From NCBI RefSeq assembly GCF_000375425.1, contig NZ_AQXG01000005.1, positions 62,001 to 126,000 on the forward strand: a stretch of DNA of 64,000 bases, read 5' to 3'. Within the stretch, counting starts at the first letter, position 1, and the number at the start of each line of letters is the position of its first letter. The notes beneath the pieces are model-generated. The model was not told the origin of the DNA and ran no database searches. It saw only the letters and a list, made by a program, of their open reading frames with translations. Shown piece after piece: positions 19,458 through 27,310 of the stretch. This DNA is from Gracilimonas tropica DSM 19535 (lineage in GTDB: Bacteria > Bacteroidota > Rhodothermia > Balneolales > Balneolaceae). The position numbers and the translations under genes are program-made.

Positions 19458-19935
19458 TGATTTCCCCGTCGCTTTTCTCTTTGGGTGTGCCTTTATCCTT
19501 CCACTGCTTGTAGAATTGGATCAGGTTTGAAACGGCGTACGTCAGCATAAAGAAGGCAATGAAATAGGCGACGGAATCAGGGTTCATCACAATGCCAATC
19601 GCAATGATGATGGTGATAATTCCCAAGACGCTCAGGGAAAGACCGAAGAGCATCAGCAAACCAAAAAGCCCCAGGAAGCCGGCAAAAGTAAACGGAATCA
19701 GTTCGGGAAAAATGAAGATCAATATTCCGGCTACGATAGGTAATGCAGCCACGCCTCCCGGAAAGCGAAAAGCGATGAACATCAACCCAAGTGCCAGTAA
19801 ATATCCGCCGGCGATGAGATAGAGGAAGTTGGGGAAGATCAGCGTAAGAATTCCCGTAGCCAGGGTGAGCAGCACATTTACAATTTTCTGCTCTTTTGAT
19901 TTTCCTAAAATATTGACTTCAATTTGTTTAAACAT
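19447..19935 (-). CDS. DUF308-like small membrane protein
   Basis: The product has 162 residues, nearly all in hydrophobic helices, with a polar Lys-rich N-terminus and an acidic/basic C-terminal tail (KQWKDKGTPKEKSDGEIIID). Five or six membrane segments can be seen, with repeated GxLxLIFPxxL motifs (ILTLIFPNFLYLIAGGYLLALG, ILIFIFPELIPFTFAGFLG). This internal repeat of short helices is the pattern of the DUF308/HdeD family. Function is unknown; HdeD is acid-resistance-linked in E. coli. Its end overlaps the hybrid regulator tail to tail by 11 bases. Confidence 0.7.
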   Translation of the reverse strand: MFKQIEVNILGKSKEQKIVNVLLTLATGILTLIFPNFLYLIAGGYLLALGLMFIAFRFPGGVAALPIVAGILIFIFPELIPFTFAGFLGLFGLLMLFGLSLSVLGIITIIIAIGIVMNPDSVAYFIAFFMLTYAVSNLIQFYKQWKDKGTPKEKSDGEIIID

Positions 19936-19982
19936 GGGTTCTTTTTAGTATTTGAGAATTTATTGAAAAAATCGCCCTTATT

Positions 19983-20129
19983 GTCATTCCGAGTGACTGG
20001 AAAGTAGCAAAGAATTAGTCTTGCTTTCACGAGGAATCTCAATCTATAATACAGCTTAGTAATTCAACCTTTGAGATCCTTCGCGGAATACAACTTATTC
20101 CCATACAACATCGAAACACTCAGGATGAC
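19983..20129. repeat. Dispersed repeat B, copy 1
   Basis: A 147-base element bounded by gtcattcc and ggatgac, containing a gaggaatctcaa block and a tttgagatcc block that are complementary. The whole can fold into one long hairpin. A related copy is at 54497-54643. It occupies most of the 220-base gap between two minus-strand genes, and no gene is present. Confidence 0.7.
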
Positions 20130-20155
20130 AACTTACAAGGCTTGATCTATTTTCC

Positions 20156-20644
20156 TTAATCAAGCACCACAAATTCCACATCCCTCGTTTCCGTATCCAA
20201 AAAAGCGATGCTTGCTTCTTCACCAAAACCATGCGCGGTTCCGGGATTGATGTGCATCGTCTCGCCAATCACCCGGTTTACCTTTTCGTGGATATGTCCG
20301 CTTACCACAACATCATAACGGCCCGATTCGCATAACGATTTCGTGATCTCCGCATAGGTTCCATGGTATACCGCAATGAGTAAGCCATCGGCTTGAACTT
20401 TCAGAAAGTCACCCGCTATTTCGGCGTCAATCTCGTTGAATTTTGAGATCAGCAGATATTTATCGCCATCATTGTTTCCAAAGATGCCTTTCAGGTTCAA
20501 ACCTTTAAATTCCGGGATGGTAAACGGACTGCAGTAATCACCGGCATGCAGCACCAAATCCACTTTCCGCTTCTTGAACTCAGCTACGGCTTTTTTGATG
20601 TTAGGGACATGGTCGTGAGTATCAGAAATAAGACCTATCAGCAT
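20156..20644 (-). CDS. YfcE-family metallophosphoesterase
   Basis: A 162-residue calcineurin-like phosphoesterase of the YfcE/MJ0936 group. Metal-binding motifs are all in place: GLISDTHDH (D8, H10), LHAGDYCSP, GNNDGD, and SGHIHEKVN near residues 117-125. The short length with no cap domain fits phosphodiesterases that hydrolyse model substrates with Mn2+. Physiological substrate is unknown. It stands alone, facing a repeat element downstream and the divergent secreted-protein gene upstream. Confidence 0.88.
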   Translation of the reverse strand: MLIGLISDTHDHVPNIKKAVAEFKKRKVDLVLHAGDYCSPFTIPEFKGLNLKGIFGNNDGDKYLLISKFNEIDAEIAGDFLKVQADGLLIAVYHGTYAEITKSLCESGRYDVVVSGHIHEKVNRVIGETMHINPGTAHGFGEEASIAFLDTETRDVEFVVLD

Positions 20645-20824
20645 GGCTTTTTGCTATGATTCTGAGCATTAGTTCATAAAAAGAGTACCATTTAAAACAT
20701 TGAACTGCAACCGGATGATGATCTTCTTACACTTTCATTCCTATGTAATTTTTTACTTTTTTATTGAACTTTTTATGCGATGTTATATCCTCACTTATCA
20801 TCATTAATCTTGTTTGTGCTTTCT

Positions 20825-23800
20825 ATGTTTCAATTCAAACCGGCCCTGCTTTTTTCTGTCCTTTTATTAGTCCCAATTTTTGCCTTTTCGCAACAGCAAG
20901 ACTCCACCGCTGCCATTCATTTTGTATATGGATCTGACACTTCTACCCCGGGAATTAATGTGAATGACAGAACAAGCTTGTACAACAACGCTGGCTTTGA
21001 ATTGTTTGCCTCTCCAACGGGTAATGCTGCTCAGGTCATGAAACAGTCATATCGGGATCAGTTCAAAGATTCCTTTGGAAATTCTCTTCCATTAACCTGG
21101 TGGATGCAAGGGGGTTCACTTTACCGATATGCGACCAACACAAATATTCCCCTTGGAAGTACCATGTCTATTCACCTGATGCAAAAGTATCACGCGGATA
21201 AAGTGGAAGAACTCGGTGATGAAATGACGTTTCACTATCACACCTGGGAATGGTCGGATGTAAATGGAGACGGACGTTTTTACTGGAATCAAACCGATGA
21301 TTTTAACAAGGTGAAAGATGATTTCATGCTTACTTTAGCTGAACATCTTGTAGAGGAAAACATGTTTCCGGTGTCTTTCCGAAGTGGATGGCATTATATG
21401 GATAATGCCTGGCAAGCTACCCTTAACGACTGGATTCCTTTCAGCTTGCATAATAATTCCCCGGTTCAGACAAATCCCACCGTAGAACCTATTGATAACC
21501 TGATCGATTGGGGGCATGCCACGCTGGACTTTATCCCCTTCCAACCCAGTGAGGAGGATTATCAGGTGGGAGGAGGAAACCGAGGCTGGAATACAAGATC
21601 CCGCTATTTTCTAAGACTTACTGAAGATGAAGTCCGGCAAATTTTTGAACAGGCCAAAGCGGGAACCACGCAAGTTGCCGCGATATGGGGACACCTCGCA
21701 GAGCCTACATTCCTGAATAATATGGAACAAAGCCTGGCACTTATTTACAAAGTGGCTGAAGAATATCCCGATGTCCCTTTTCATTTTTCTACTGCCGTGG
21801 ATGCCATGCAGGACTATTTGGGAACGGCAGATACCACTGCTCCTGAAATATCTGTTATTCCTAACTGGGGATTTTCCGGTAACAGCTTGGTAGATATACA
21901 AATCTCTACGGATGAACCTATCTTTCAAAAAACACCCTTTTTGGTATTCAAAGATGTGTATGAAGAGTATCACATCATTCCTATGAATGAAGCCGGAGAA
22001 AATACCTGGGGTACAGATTTCATTAATATTGATGGAGTAGCCAAAGTCGGTATTGCGGTCACTGATACAGCTGGAAACTTAGCGACCAAAATCATCAATC
22101 CTCTTCCCGATGAAATTTATGTGGACAATGTTGATGATGCTTTTAATTCTTCAGCCTCAGGACAAAGTGTTCTATTTTCATCGGTAAATCATATTTGGGG
22201 ACGGAATTTTGAACAATTTGTAGTTCAACCCGGGGATTCTGTTTCTGCTTCCTGGTCTGCAACTATCCCTGCTTATGAAGCCGCTCCCGCTGAAAATCAA
22301 CAACAAGTGTATGTTCGGCTTCCGGATGTAGAAGATCCCGTTCAGGAGCTAAGGGCTGTTATTTCTATCGACGGAGTAAAAGTCACAGAACAAAGATTAG
22401 ATAATCTCACTCCCAATAAGTGGTTATTTGTAGATATGGTTTCTGTTTCGGAGGGCGAAGAAGTCACAACTCAACTTACTGCTTATAATAACAGTGATAC
22501 CCCGCTTAATTTTGGGGCCGATGTGGTTAAATACAGCGCGCTGGTTAAAGATCGCCAGTTGGAATTGCCAGCCGGTAAACTGGATTTCCGCGAAGTAATG
22601 ATCGATCAACCAACAGAAATTGAACTTCCGCTCACCAACCGAGGAAATGAAACCCTGACGGTCAGCAACCTTAGCTGGAATTCAGATGTCATCAGTTTTG
22701 ATACAGCGCTTCCATTTACCATCCCGGCTCACAGCACAAAATTCTTAACCCTTACGCTGAATTCCTCTGTGCCAACCTTGGTCAGAGATACCTTACATAT
22801 TGAAAGCAATGACCCGGTTAACCCGGTCTTGTCCAAGAATTACGAGGTGGAATTCCGCAACTATTTCCGAATTGTGGATAATGAAGACCGTGATGCCTAT
22901 TCAGAAGTCGGAGACTGGAATTACAGTTCAGCCGAAGCGTACGGACAAACCAGTCGCTATGCCTTTATTCAGAGCGCCGGAGACCCTTCAGCCACTTTCA
23001 CTACTACGGCAGAAAAAGCCGGATTCTATAATATTTCATTTATAGTTCCCAAGGCCACCAACAGCGCCCTCCGATCTGATTACGAGTTATTTATAAATGG
23101 AGAATCTGTTAACACGTACCGAATCAACCAAAATTTGGGAAGCGGCAATTGGGTGACATTGGATATGACATTCCTTGAAGCAGGTGATGAAGTAGCTATA
23201 CAAATTACCGTACCGGACAAGGATCAACCCAATAAAGTTCTGCGGGCAGATGCTTTTCAGATCGCTTATATCGGGGAAGAGCTTGAGGAAGATATCATAG
23301 ACAATGCCTCTGACTTATACAGCGAAGTTGGAGATTGGTCTACCAGCGTAACCGAAGCTTATGGCAGTAACAGTCGCTATGTTTTTTATGATCCCAACGC
23401 CTCAGCAACGTTCAAGTATCCGGTTTCACAAACCAGCACGCATCACCTTTCTATGATTGTGCCTGAAACTGAAAATGCCTCCAACGAAGCCCAATATTCG
23501 GTGTACCAAAACGGCAGTTTACGGGGCAGCGTAGTGCTGAATCAAAATGAAAAGAGTGCAACCTGGCGTGATATTGGAAGCTGGTCGTTCGTTAATGGAG
23601 ATACGCTTTCGGTGGTCGTTCAGAATGTAGAGTCTTACAACTCAAGCCGGGTACTTCGAGCAGATGCTATCAAGGTTCAATACGGTGTTCCAAAAGCCGT
23701 CTCAAATGATGCGGTTTCATCCCTGCCCAAAAGCTTTTCGCTTTCACAAAATTATCCGAACCCATTCAACCCTACAACGAATATACTGTACACGGTTCCC

Positions 23801-23992
23801 AAAAGAGCAAATGTATCTTTGAAAGTCTATAATGTACTCGGTGAACTGGTATCTACCTTAAAAAATGAGGTTCACAATCCGGGCTCGTACCAGGTTTCTT
23901 TTAATGGCAAAAATTTAGCCAGCGGTGTTTATTTTTACAGGCTTGAAGCACCTGACTTTACTGAAACCAAATCATTTACGTTGATAAAATAA
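20825..23992 (+). CDS. Secreted deacetylase-like protein with sorting domain
   Basis: About 1055 residues from the ATG at 20825, which gives a clean signal peptide (MFQFKPALLFSVLLLVPIFAFS). An ATG at 20780 would add 15 residues. The N-terminal 320 residues look like a polysaccharide-deacetylase/glycoside-hydrolase barrel (MTFHYHTWEWSD, FRSGWHYMDNAWQ, WGHLAEPTF, FSTAVDAMQDYL). Its metal-binding His are plausible but not proven. Beta-sandwich regions follow, then two golvesin-like domains (EVGDWNYSSAEAYG ... VLRADAFQIAY and EVGDWSTSVTEAYG ... VLRADAIKVQY) and a type A sorting domain (LSQNYPNPFNPTTNILYTV ... FTLIK). It is probably exported by the type IX system to act on extracellular glycan. 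Confidence 0.8.
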   Translation: MFQFKPALLFSVLLLVPIFAFSQQQDSTAAIHFVYGSDTSTPGINVNDRTSLYNNAGFELFASPTGNAAQVMKQSYRDQFKDSFGNSLPLTWWMQGGSLYRYATNTNIPLGSTMSIHLMQKYHADKVEELGDEMTFHYHTWEWSDVNGDGRFYWNQTDDFNKVKDDFMLTLAEHLVEENMFPVSFRSGWHYMDNAWQATLNDWIPFSLHNNSPVQTNPTVEPIDNLIDWGHATLDFIPFQPSEEDYQVGGGNRGWNTRSRYFLRLTEDEVRQIFEQAKAGTTQVAAIWGHLAEPTFLNNMEQSLALIYKVAEEYPDVPFHFSTAVDAMQDYLGTADTTAPEISVIPNWGFSGNSLVDIQISTDEPIFQKTPFLVFKDVYEEYHIIPMNEAGENTWGTDFINIDGVAKVGIAVTDTAGNLATKIINPLPDEIYVDNVDDAFNSSASGQSVLFSSVNHIWGRNFEQFVVQPGDSVSASWSATIPAYEAAPAENQQQVYVRLPDVEDPVQELRAVISIDGVKVTEQRLDNLTPNKWLFVDMVSVSEGEEVTTQLTAYNNSDTPLNFGADVVKYSALVKDRQLELPAGKLDFREVMIDQPTEIELPLTNRGNETLTVSNLSWNSDVISFDTALPFTIPAHSTKFLTLTLNSSVPTLVRDTLHIESNDPVNPVLSKNYEVEFRNYFRIVDNEDRDAYSEVGDWNYSSAEAYGQTSRYAFIQSAGDPSATFTTTAEKAGFYNISFIVPKATNSALRSDYELFINGESVNTYRINQNLGSGNWVTLDMTFLEAGDEVAIQITVPDKDQPNKVLRADAFQIAYIGEELEEDIIDNASDLYSEVGDWSTSVTEAYGSNSRYVFYDPNASATFKYPVSQTSTHHLSMIVPETENASNEAQYSVYQNGSLRGSVVLNQNEKSATWRDIGSWSFVNGDTLSVVVQNVESYNSSRVLRADAIKVQYGVPKAVSNDAVSSLPKSFSLSQNYPNPFNPTTNILYTVPKRANVSLKVYNVLGELVSTLKNEVHNPGSYQVSFNGKNLASGVYFYRLEAPDFTETKSFTLIK

Positions 23993-24004
23993 ATGATTTA
24001 ACGG

Positions 24005-24027
24005 CCCAGCGCTTAGGCGGCGCTGGG
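24005..24027. terminator. GC-rich hairpin after secreted-protein gene
   Basis: A perfect 8-pair stem cccagcgc/gcgctggg with a 7-base loop, 12 bases after the plus-strand stop. There is no clear T run after it, so it may act weakly or be factor-dependent. On the minus strand it sits at the far end of the mazF downstream region, next to a GTTAAAT core-like sequence. Confidence 0.5.
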
Positions 24028-24143
24028 ATTATGATTTGGTTGAAGTAGCTAAATTAATTCCTGCCAATCAAGTTTCCATCGCGCCCGTCCAGACAGCCCC
24101 GGGCATTCGCGGCGTCCGATTTACGCCTTATTAGGAAGTGAAT

Positions 24144-24485
24144 CTATGGGGCAAACATTTCTTGTAATATACTCAATACTTTTTCCTCGGCTGAAGAACT
24201 GATTGTCCCAAGGTTTTTAATTAATCTGCTTTTATCGACAGTTCGAATCTGATCTAATACAATTTGTCCTTTCTTGCCCTGAAATATAGTAGTGACGCGC
24301 GTTGGATAATTTTTAATGGCAGATGTCATTGGCGCAATGATCACTGTTCTGATGTACTTATTCATCTCGTTAGGAGATATGATCAAACAGGGACGTGTTT
24401 TTTTAATTTCAGAGCCTTTGGTGGGATCAAGCGAAATCAGATGAACTTCAAACCTCCGGAAAGGATTTTTTTCTACCATGTCCAC
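24144..24485 (-). CDS. MazF/PemK-family toxin
   Basis: The product has 113 residues, the usual MazF length. The beta-barrel signatures are RRFEVHLISLDPTKGSEIKKTRPCLIISPNEMNK, VIIAPMTSA and GQIVLDQIRTVDKSRL. By family it is a ribosome-independent mRNA interferase. It overlaps the antitoxin gene by 13 bases, the standard antitoxin-toxin order. Downstream of its stop, after 7 bases, a CCTAATAAGGCGTAA stretch resembles the start of an integron attC site. A MetAspMet start is used at 24485; the Met two codons in is an alternative. Confidence 0.92.
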   Translation of the reverse strand: MDMVEKNPFRRFEVHLISLDPTKGSEIKKTRPCLIISPNEMNKYIRTVIIAPMTSAIKNYPTRVTTIFQGKKGQIVLDQIRTVDKSRLIKNLGTISSSAEEKVLSILQEMFAP

Positions 24486-24730
24486 TCAGATTTATCCCAG
24501 TCTGAAGATTCTTCTGCCTCTTCTTGATCCAATAAAACATCATCACCTTGTTCCGCCATTTTTTTGAAAGATGAATCCCAATCCTTTCGAATAGTTTCAG
24601 CCGAGCGCAAAACAATTTCATTGTCTCTGAGAATCATTTCAATTTCTTTAGTGATCCCACTTTCTTCGATCAGAGGTTTTGGAATCCGAACTCCTTGAGA
24701 GTTACCAATACGAATTATCTTGGTTTTCAT
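24473..24730 (-). CDS. MazE/AbrB-type antitoxin
   Basis: The product has 85 residues. The N-terminal 45 form a SpoVT-AbrB swapped-hairpin DNA-binding domain (KTKIIRIGNSQGVRIPKPLIEESG). The rest is an acidic, disordered tail (DQEEAEESSDWDKSEW) that would wrap round the toxin. By family it represses its own promoter. It precedes and overlaps mazF by 13 bases. A GTTAGGC core-like sequence lies 85 bases upstream of its start. Confidence 0.92.
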   Translation of the reverse strand: MKTKIIRIGNSQGVRIPKPLIEESGITKEIEMILRDNEIVLRSAETIRKDWDSSFKKMAEQGDDVLLDQEEAEESSDWDKSEWTW

Positions 24731-24901
24731 AGCTTTGGTTATTTGTGAACACCTATATTAATATAATTACAATGTATTTACATTACAACCAATGTCGAAT
24801 CGATTTATTAAGCCGCCTAACGGTCTACCTGGCATTTAAATGCCAACTTAAACAAAGAGGATGCCTATGCTGAAGATTGTAAAATTCCACCAATCAGACA
24901 G

Positions 24902-25073
24902 GCCCAACCGCGTCAGCTCCCAGGTCAGCATCCAGAGAAGCTAACATGGCCTGAACACCAAAACATTACTCATTTTTTAAAATGGAATAGTCCCATTCAT
25001 GGAAAAGGTGCGGCCGAAAACAGGTATTTTGTACTATTTCTTGACTCTTAACAAAGAGTAACGCTTGTTAGGT
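24902..25073 (-). other. attC-like recombination site
   Basis: Read on the minus strand: R'' ACCTAAC (25073-25067, matching RYYYAAC), spacer AA, L'' GCGTTACTC (25064-25056), a 136-base variable part, L' GAGCTGACGC (24919-24910), spacer G, R' GTTGGGC (24908-24902, matching GTTRRRY). L'' and L' pair over nine positions (one wobble) and leave one extra base in L', as in true attC sites. The site starts five bases after the stop of the lipoprotein gene. At 172 bases it is longer than usual. A second core GTTAGGC (24821-24815) and a ggcatttaaatgcc palindrome (24831-24844) follow. Confidence 0.5.
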
Positions 25074-25078
25074 ATTTT

Positions 25079-25687
25079 CTATTCTTCTAAACATAGAGGC
25101 TCAGGACTTTCAAAAACAATTTGTTCGTTAATTAGATAAAATTCTTGAGCTGGACTAAGTCCGAAACTTCCTGATAGTTCCTCAACACTAATCTCAATGT
25201 CATTGGAGTCGAGATGAAATTTCATTGTTCCTTTGCCTTTGTCGATTCGAACAAAGACATCAAATTTCACAAAGGTATATGAATCAAAATCTGTGGAATA
25301 AAGACTTTCTTGCCATTCTTCAAACCAAATAAGTGATGTGTCCTTAAATGCATATTGAACTTCCAAACCGGAAGGGATAGTATTAAATCTTGTTTCTGAC
25401 TCTGAAAAGAAACTCAATTTACTATCATCAACTATAATTGAATCAGCAGCTCCATCAGTAATACAAGCATCTATGTAATCTTGCCGAGATAAGTTTTTTA
25501 AAGATGAAAAGTCTTTTGGTAATTCTTGGTTTTTCTTTTCAAAAACGATAACGGCATCCATTAGATCCCAAAGCGGTTGATAGGGAAGCAACTCCTTATC
25601 ACCAAAAGGAGAAGTATCGAAATCTTCTTTTGAATCGGTGCAAGCAAAAGAGAATACCAATAAAAGTAGAAGAATTAGCTTGGGCAT
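25079..25687 (-). CDS. Lone lipoprotein of unknown function (cassette-like)
   Basis: The product has 202 residues. MPKLILLLLLVFSFAC ends in a lipobox-like FSFAC. The mature part contains DSSKLSFF-like beta stretches and includes several acidic segments, but no domain that I recognise. Its composition is AT-rich compared with neighbours. It is bracketed almost exactly by a 12-base perfect inverted repeat: GTTAGGTATTTT at 25067-25078, touching the stop, and its complement at 25693-25704, five bases before the ATG. This, and the attC-like site at its 3' end, make it look like a mobile gene cassette. Function is not assignable. Confidence 0.75.
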   Translation of the reverse strand: MPKLILLLLLVFSFACTDSKEDFDTSPFGDKELLPYQPLWDLMDAVIVFEKKNQELPKDFSSLKNLSRQDYIDACITDGAADSIIVDDSKLSFFSESETRFNTIPSGLEVQYAFKDTSLIWFEEWQESLYSTDFDSYTFVKFDVFVRIDKGKGTMKFHLDSNDIEISVEELSGSFGLSPAQEFYLINEQIVFESPEPLCLEE

Positions 25688-26028
25688 ATTTTAAAATACC
25701 TAACATATTAATATGCGACATGGGCTATCTTATGAGACGTCGTATAATATACATAAGCCTATCTCACAATCGCCCAAACGCTTGTTCTTGGTTTTTATGC
25801 GACAATGATGTCGCAGAACCTCGTCGGATAATATCCAACTTTTTTGTAAGGAATTGCTTCCTCATCGCTCCACAATATAGTAAGTATGCCGTCTTTATCA
25901 ATTACATTATAAGTAAATTAAAGCTATCGCGAGATTTAAGAAAAGCTTGCGGCATACCTCACAACCAAAAAACAAATGCATTCCCGTCGAATGCTTCGCG
26001 AAGCGTTAACTATAACAGCGCCAAAAAG
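25688..26028. other. Gene-free stretch with degenerate attC-like core
   Basis: No convincing coding frame is found in these 341 bases. On the minus strand AACAAGCGTT (25786-25777) repeats the first ten bases after the R'' of the attC-like site, and GTTAGGT (25704-25698) stands just before the lipoprotein gene. Between them is an interrupted stem (ggc..ttatg/cataa..gcc). Farther on are an inverted pair tatgccg/cggcata (about 25950/25887) and a perfect palindrome gcttcgcgaagc (25993-26004). Confidence 0.4.
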
Positions 26029-26484
26029 TTATTCTTCTTCCGGTTTCTTACCCAGCTTCTTACAAATATTGGCCAGTTGTTCTTTTTCCTCAGAAGTGAG
26101 TACGGAAAATTCTTCTTTGATCTTTTCAAGGTGCTGAGGGAAGAAATCCTCAATAAAATTCTGGCCTTTTTTGGTGAGCGAAATAATGACGGCCCGGCGA
26201 TCACTGGGATCGGTTTTCTTTTCTACCAATCCATTTTTTTGGAGGTTGTCGATGACAAGCGTGATGTTACCGCCGCTTTTCAGCAATTTCTGCCCCAGTT
26301 CTCTCTGGTTTAGCGGCCCGAGGTGCAGCAGCGCTTCCAGCGTCCCAAACTGACTGACGGTGAGATTGGCATCCGACAAATGTCGGGCTAACCGGCCGTT
26401 TACGCTTTCACTTGCACGGGTGAGTTTGATGAACGCATTCAGTGTTCTCTGAACTTCTTTATTTCCTTTGTAGTGTGTTCCCAT
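26029..26484 (-). CDS. MarR-family transcriptional regulator
   Basis: A 151-residue winged-helix regulator. The central region shows the family pattern: LTVSQFGTLEALLHLGPLNQRELGQKLLKSGGNITLVIDNLQKNGLVEKKTDPSDRRAVIISLTKKG, with the recognition helix around LLKSGGNITLVIDNL and the wing at DPSDRRAV. It should bind DNA as a dimer. The ligand is unknown. It is on the same strand as xth but 53 bases downstream, with an apparently separate start region, so it may read from its own promoter. Confidence 0.92.
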   Translation of the reverse strand: MGTHYKGNKEVQRTLNAFIKLTRASESVNGRLARHLSDANLTVSQFGTLEALLHLGPLNQRELGQKLLKSGGNITLVIDNLQKNGLVEKKTDPSDRRAVIISLTKKGQNFIEDFFPQHLEKIKEEFSVLTSEEKEQLANICKKLGKKPEEE

Positions 26485-26536
26485 AATCTAATTTTTAAGC
26501 TACCCGAACAACTTCATGCCCAAAACATATCGTTCG

Positions 26537-27304
26537 TTACAATTCATAGGTGATGGTGACCGGCGCATGATCCGACAGATCCCATTTCATTTCAATTTCG
26601 GCATTCACAGCCTTTTTTGCTAATTCCGGTGTAGCCAGGTGGTAATCGATCCTCCAGCCTTTGTTTCGCTCCTTAGAAGCCGCCCGATAGCTCCACCAGC
26701 TGTACAGATCTTCTTTGCCGGGATGAAGATTTCGGAATACATCTTCATATCCTGTTTCCAAAAAGTCCGTAACCCATTGGCGTTCTTCGGGCAAAAATCC
26801 GGATGTTTTATGCTGCTTGCTCGGGTTGTGAATGTCTATTTCCGTATGACAAATATTGAAATCTCCACAAAAAACCGTCGGCTTTTCGTCTTGGGTGAAC
26901 CGTTCTCCAAATCGGATAAATTTATCGAGGAAATCCATTTTCATGTCCTGCCGAACATCGCCGGTGGTTCCGCTTGGTGCATAAACGCTAAAAACCCGGA
27001 ATGTTTCAAATTCCGTCATGATCACACGGCCTTCCGCATCAATCCAGTCTTCGCCGATGCCTTCTTCCACGTTCAGCGGTTCCTGTTTGGAATAAATCGC
27101 TACGCCGGAATATCCCTTTTTCTCGGCCACATGATAGGCTTCATGATAGTCGAGTTCCTTGATGTCTTTGGGAATTTGCTTTTCCAGCGCCCGAAGTTCC
27201 TGAATGCAAATAATATCGGGATCGCTTTCCTCCACCCAATCGGTAAAGCCTTTTCGGTGAGCTGCGCGAATTCCGTTTACGTTGTACGAACTGATTTTGA
27301 TCAA
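26537..27304 (-). CDS. xth: Exodeoxyribonuclease III (AP endonuclease)
   Basis: A 255-residue EEP-superfamily nuclease. Motifs: SSYNVNGIRAA at the start, the catalytic Glu in ICIQELRA, YSGVAIYSK, GDFNICHTEIDIHNP with the catalytic Asp-Asn, and the C-terminal WRIDYHLATPEL ... LSDHAPVTI. It cuts abasic sites and removes 3' blocks in base excision repair. It begins 6 bases after tyrS ends, so the two are probably cotranscribed, with tyrS first. Confidence 0.95.
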   Translation of the reverse strand: MIKISSYNVNGIRAAHRKGFTDWVEESDPDIICIQELRALEKQIPKDIKELDYHEAYHVAEKKGYSGVAIYSKQEPLNVEEGIGEDWIDAEGRVIMTEFETFRVFSVYAPSGTTGDVRQDMKMDFLDKFIRFGERFTQDEKPTVFCGDFNICHTEIDIHNPSKQHKTSGFLPEERQWVTDFLETGYEDVFRNLHPGKEDLYSWWSYRAASKERNKGWRIDYHLATPELAKKAVNAEIEMKWDLSDHAPVTITYEL

Positions 27305-27310
27305 ACCGGC

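Noticed and set aside
25630..26313. Plus-strand frame of 227 codons over the cassette gap and MarR gene
   Set aside because: Antisense to the MarR gene in its second half; low-complexity translation, no ribosome site.
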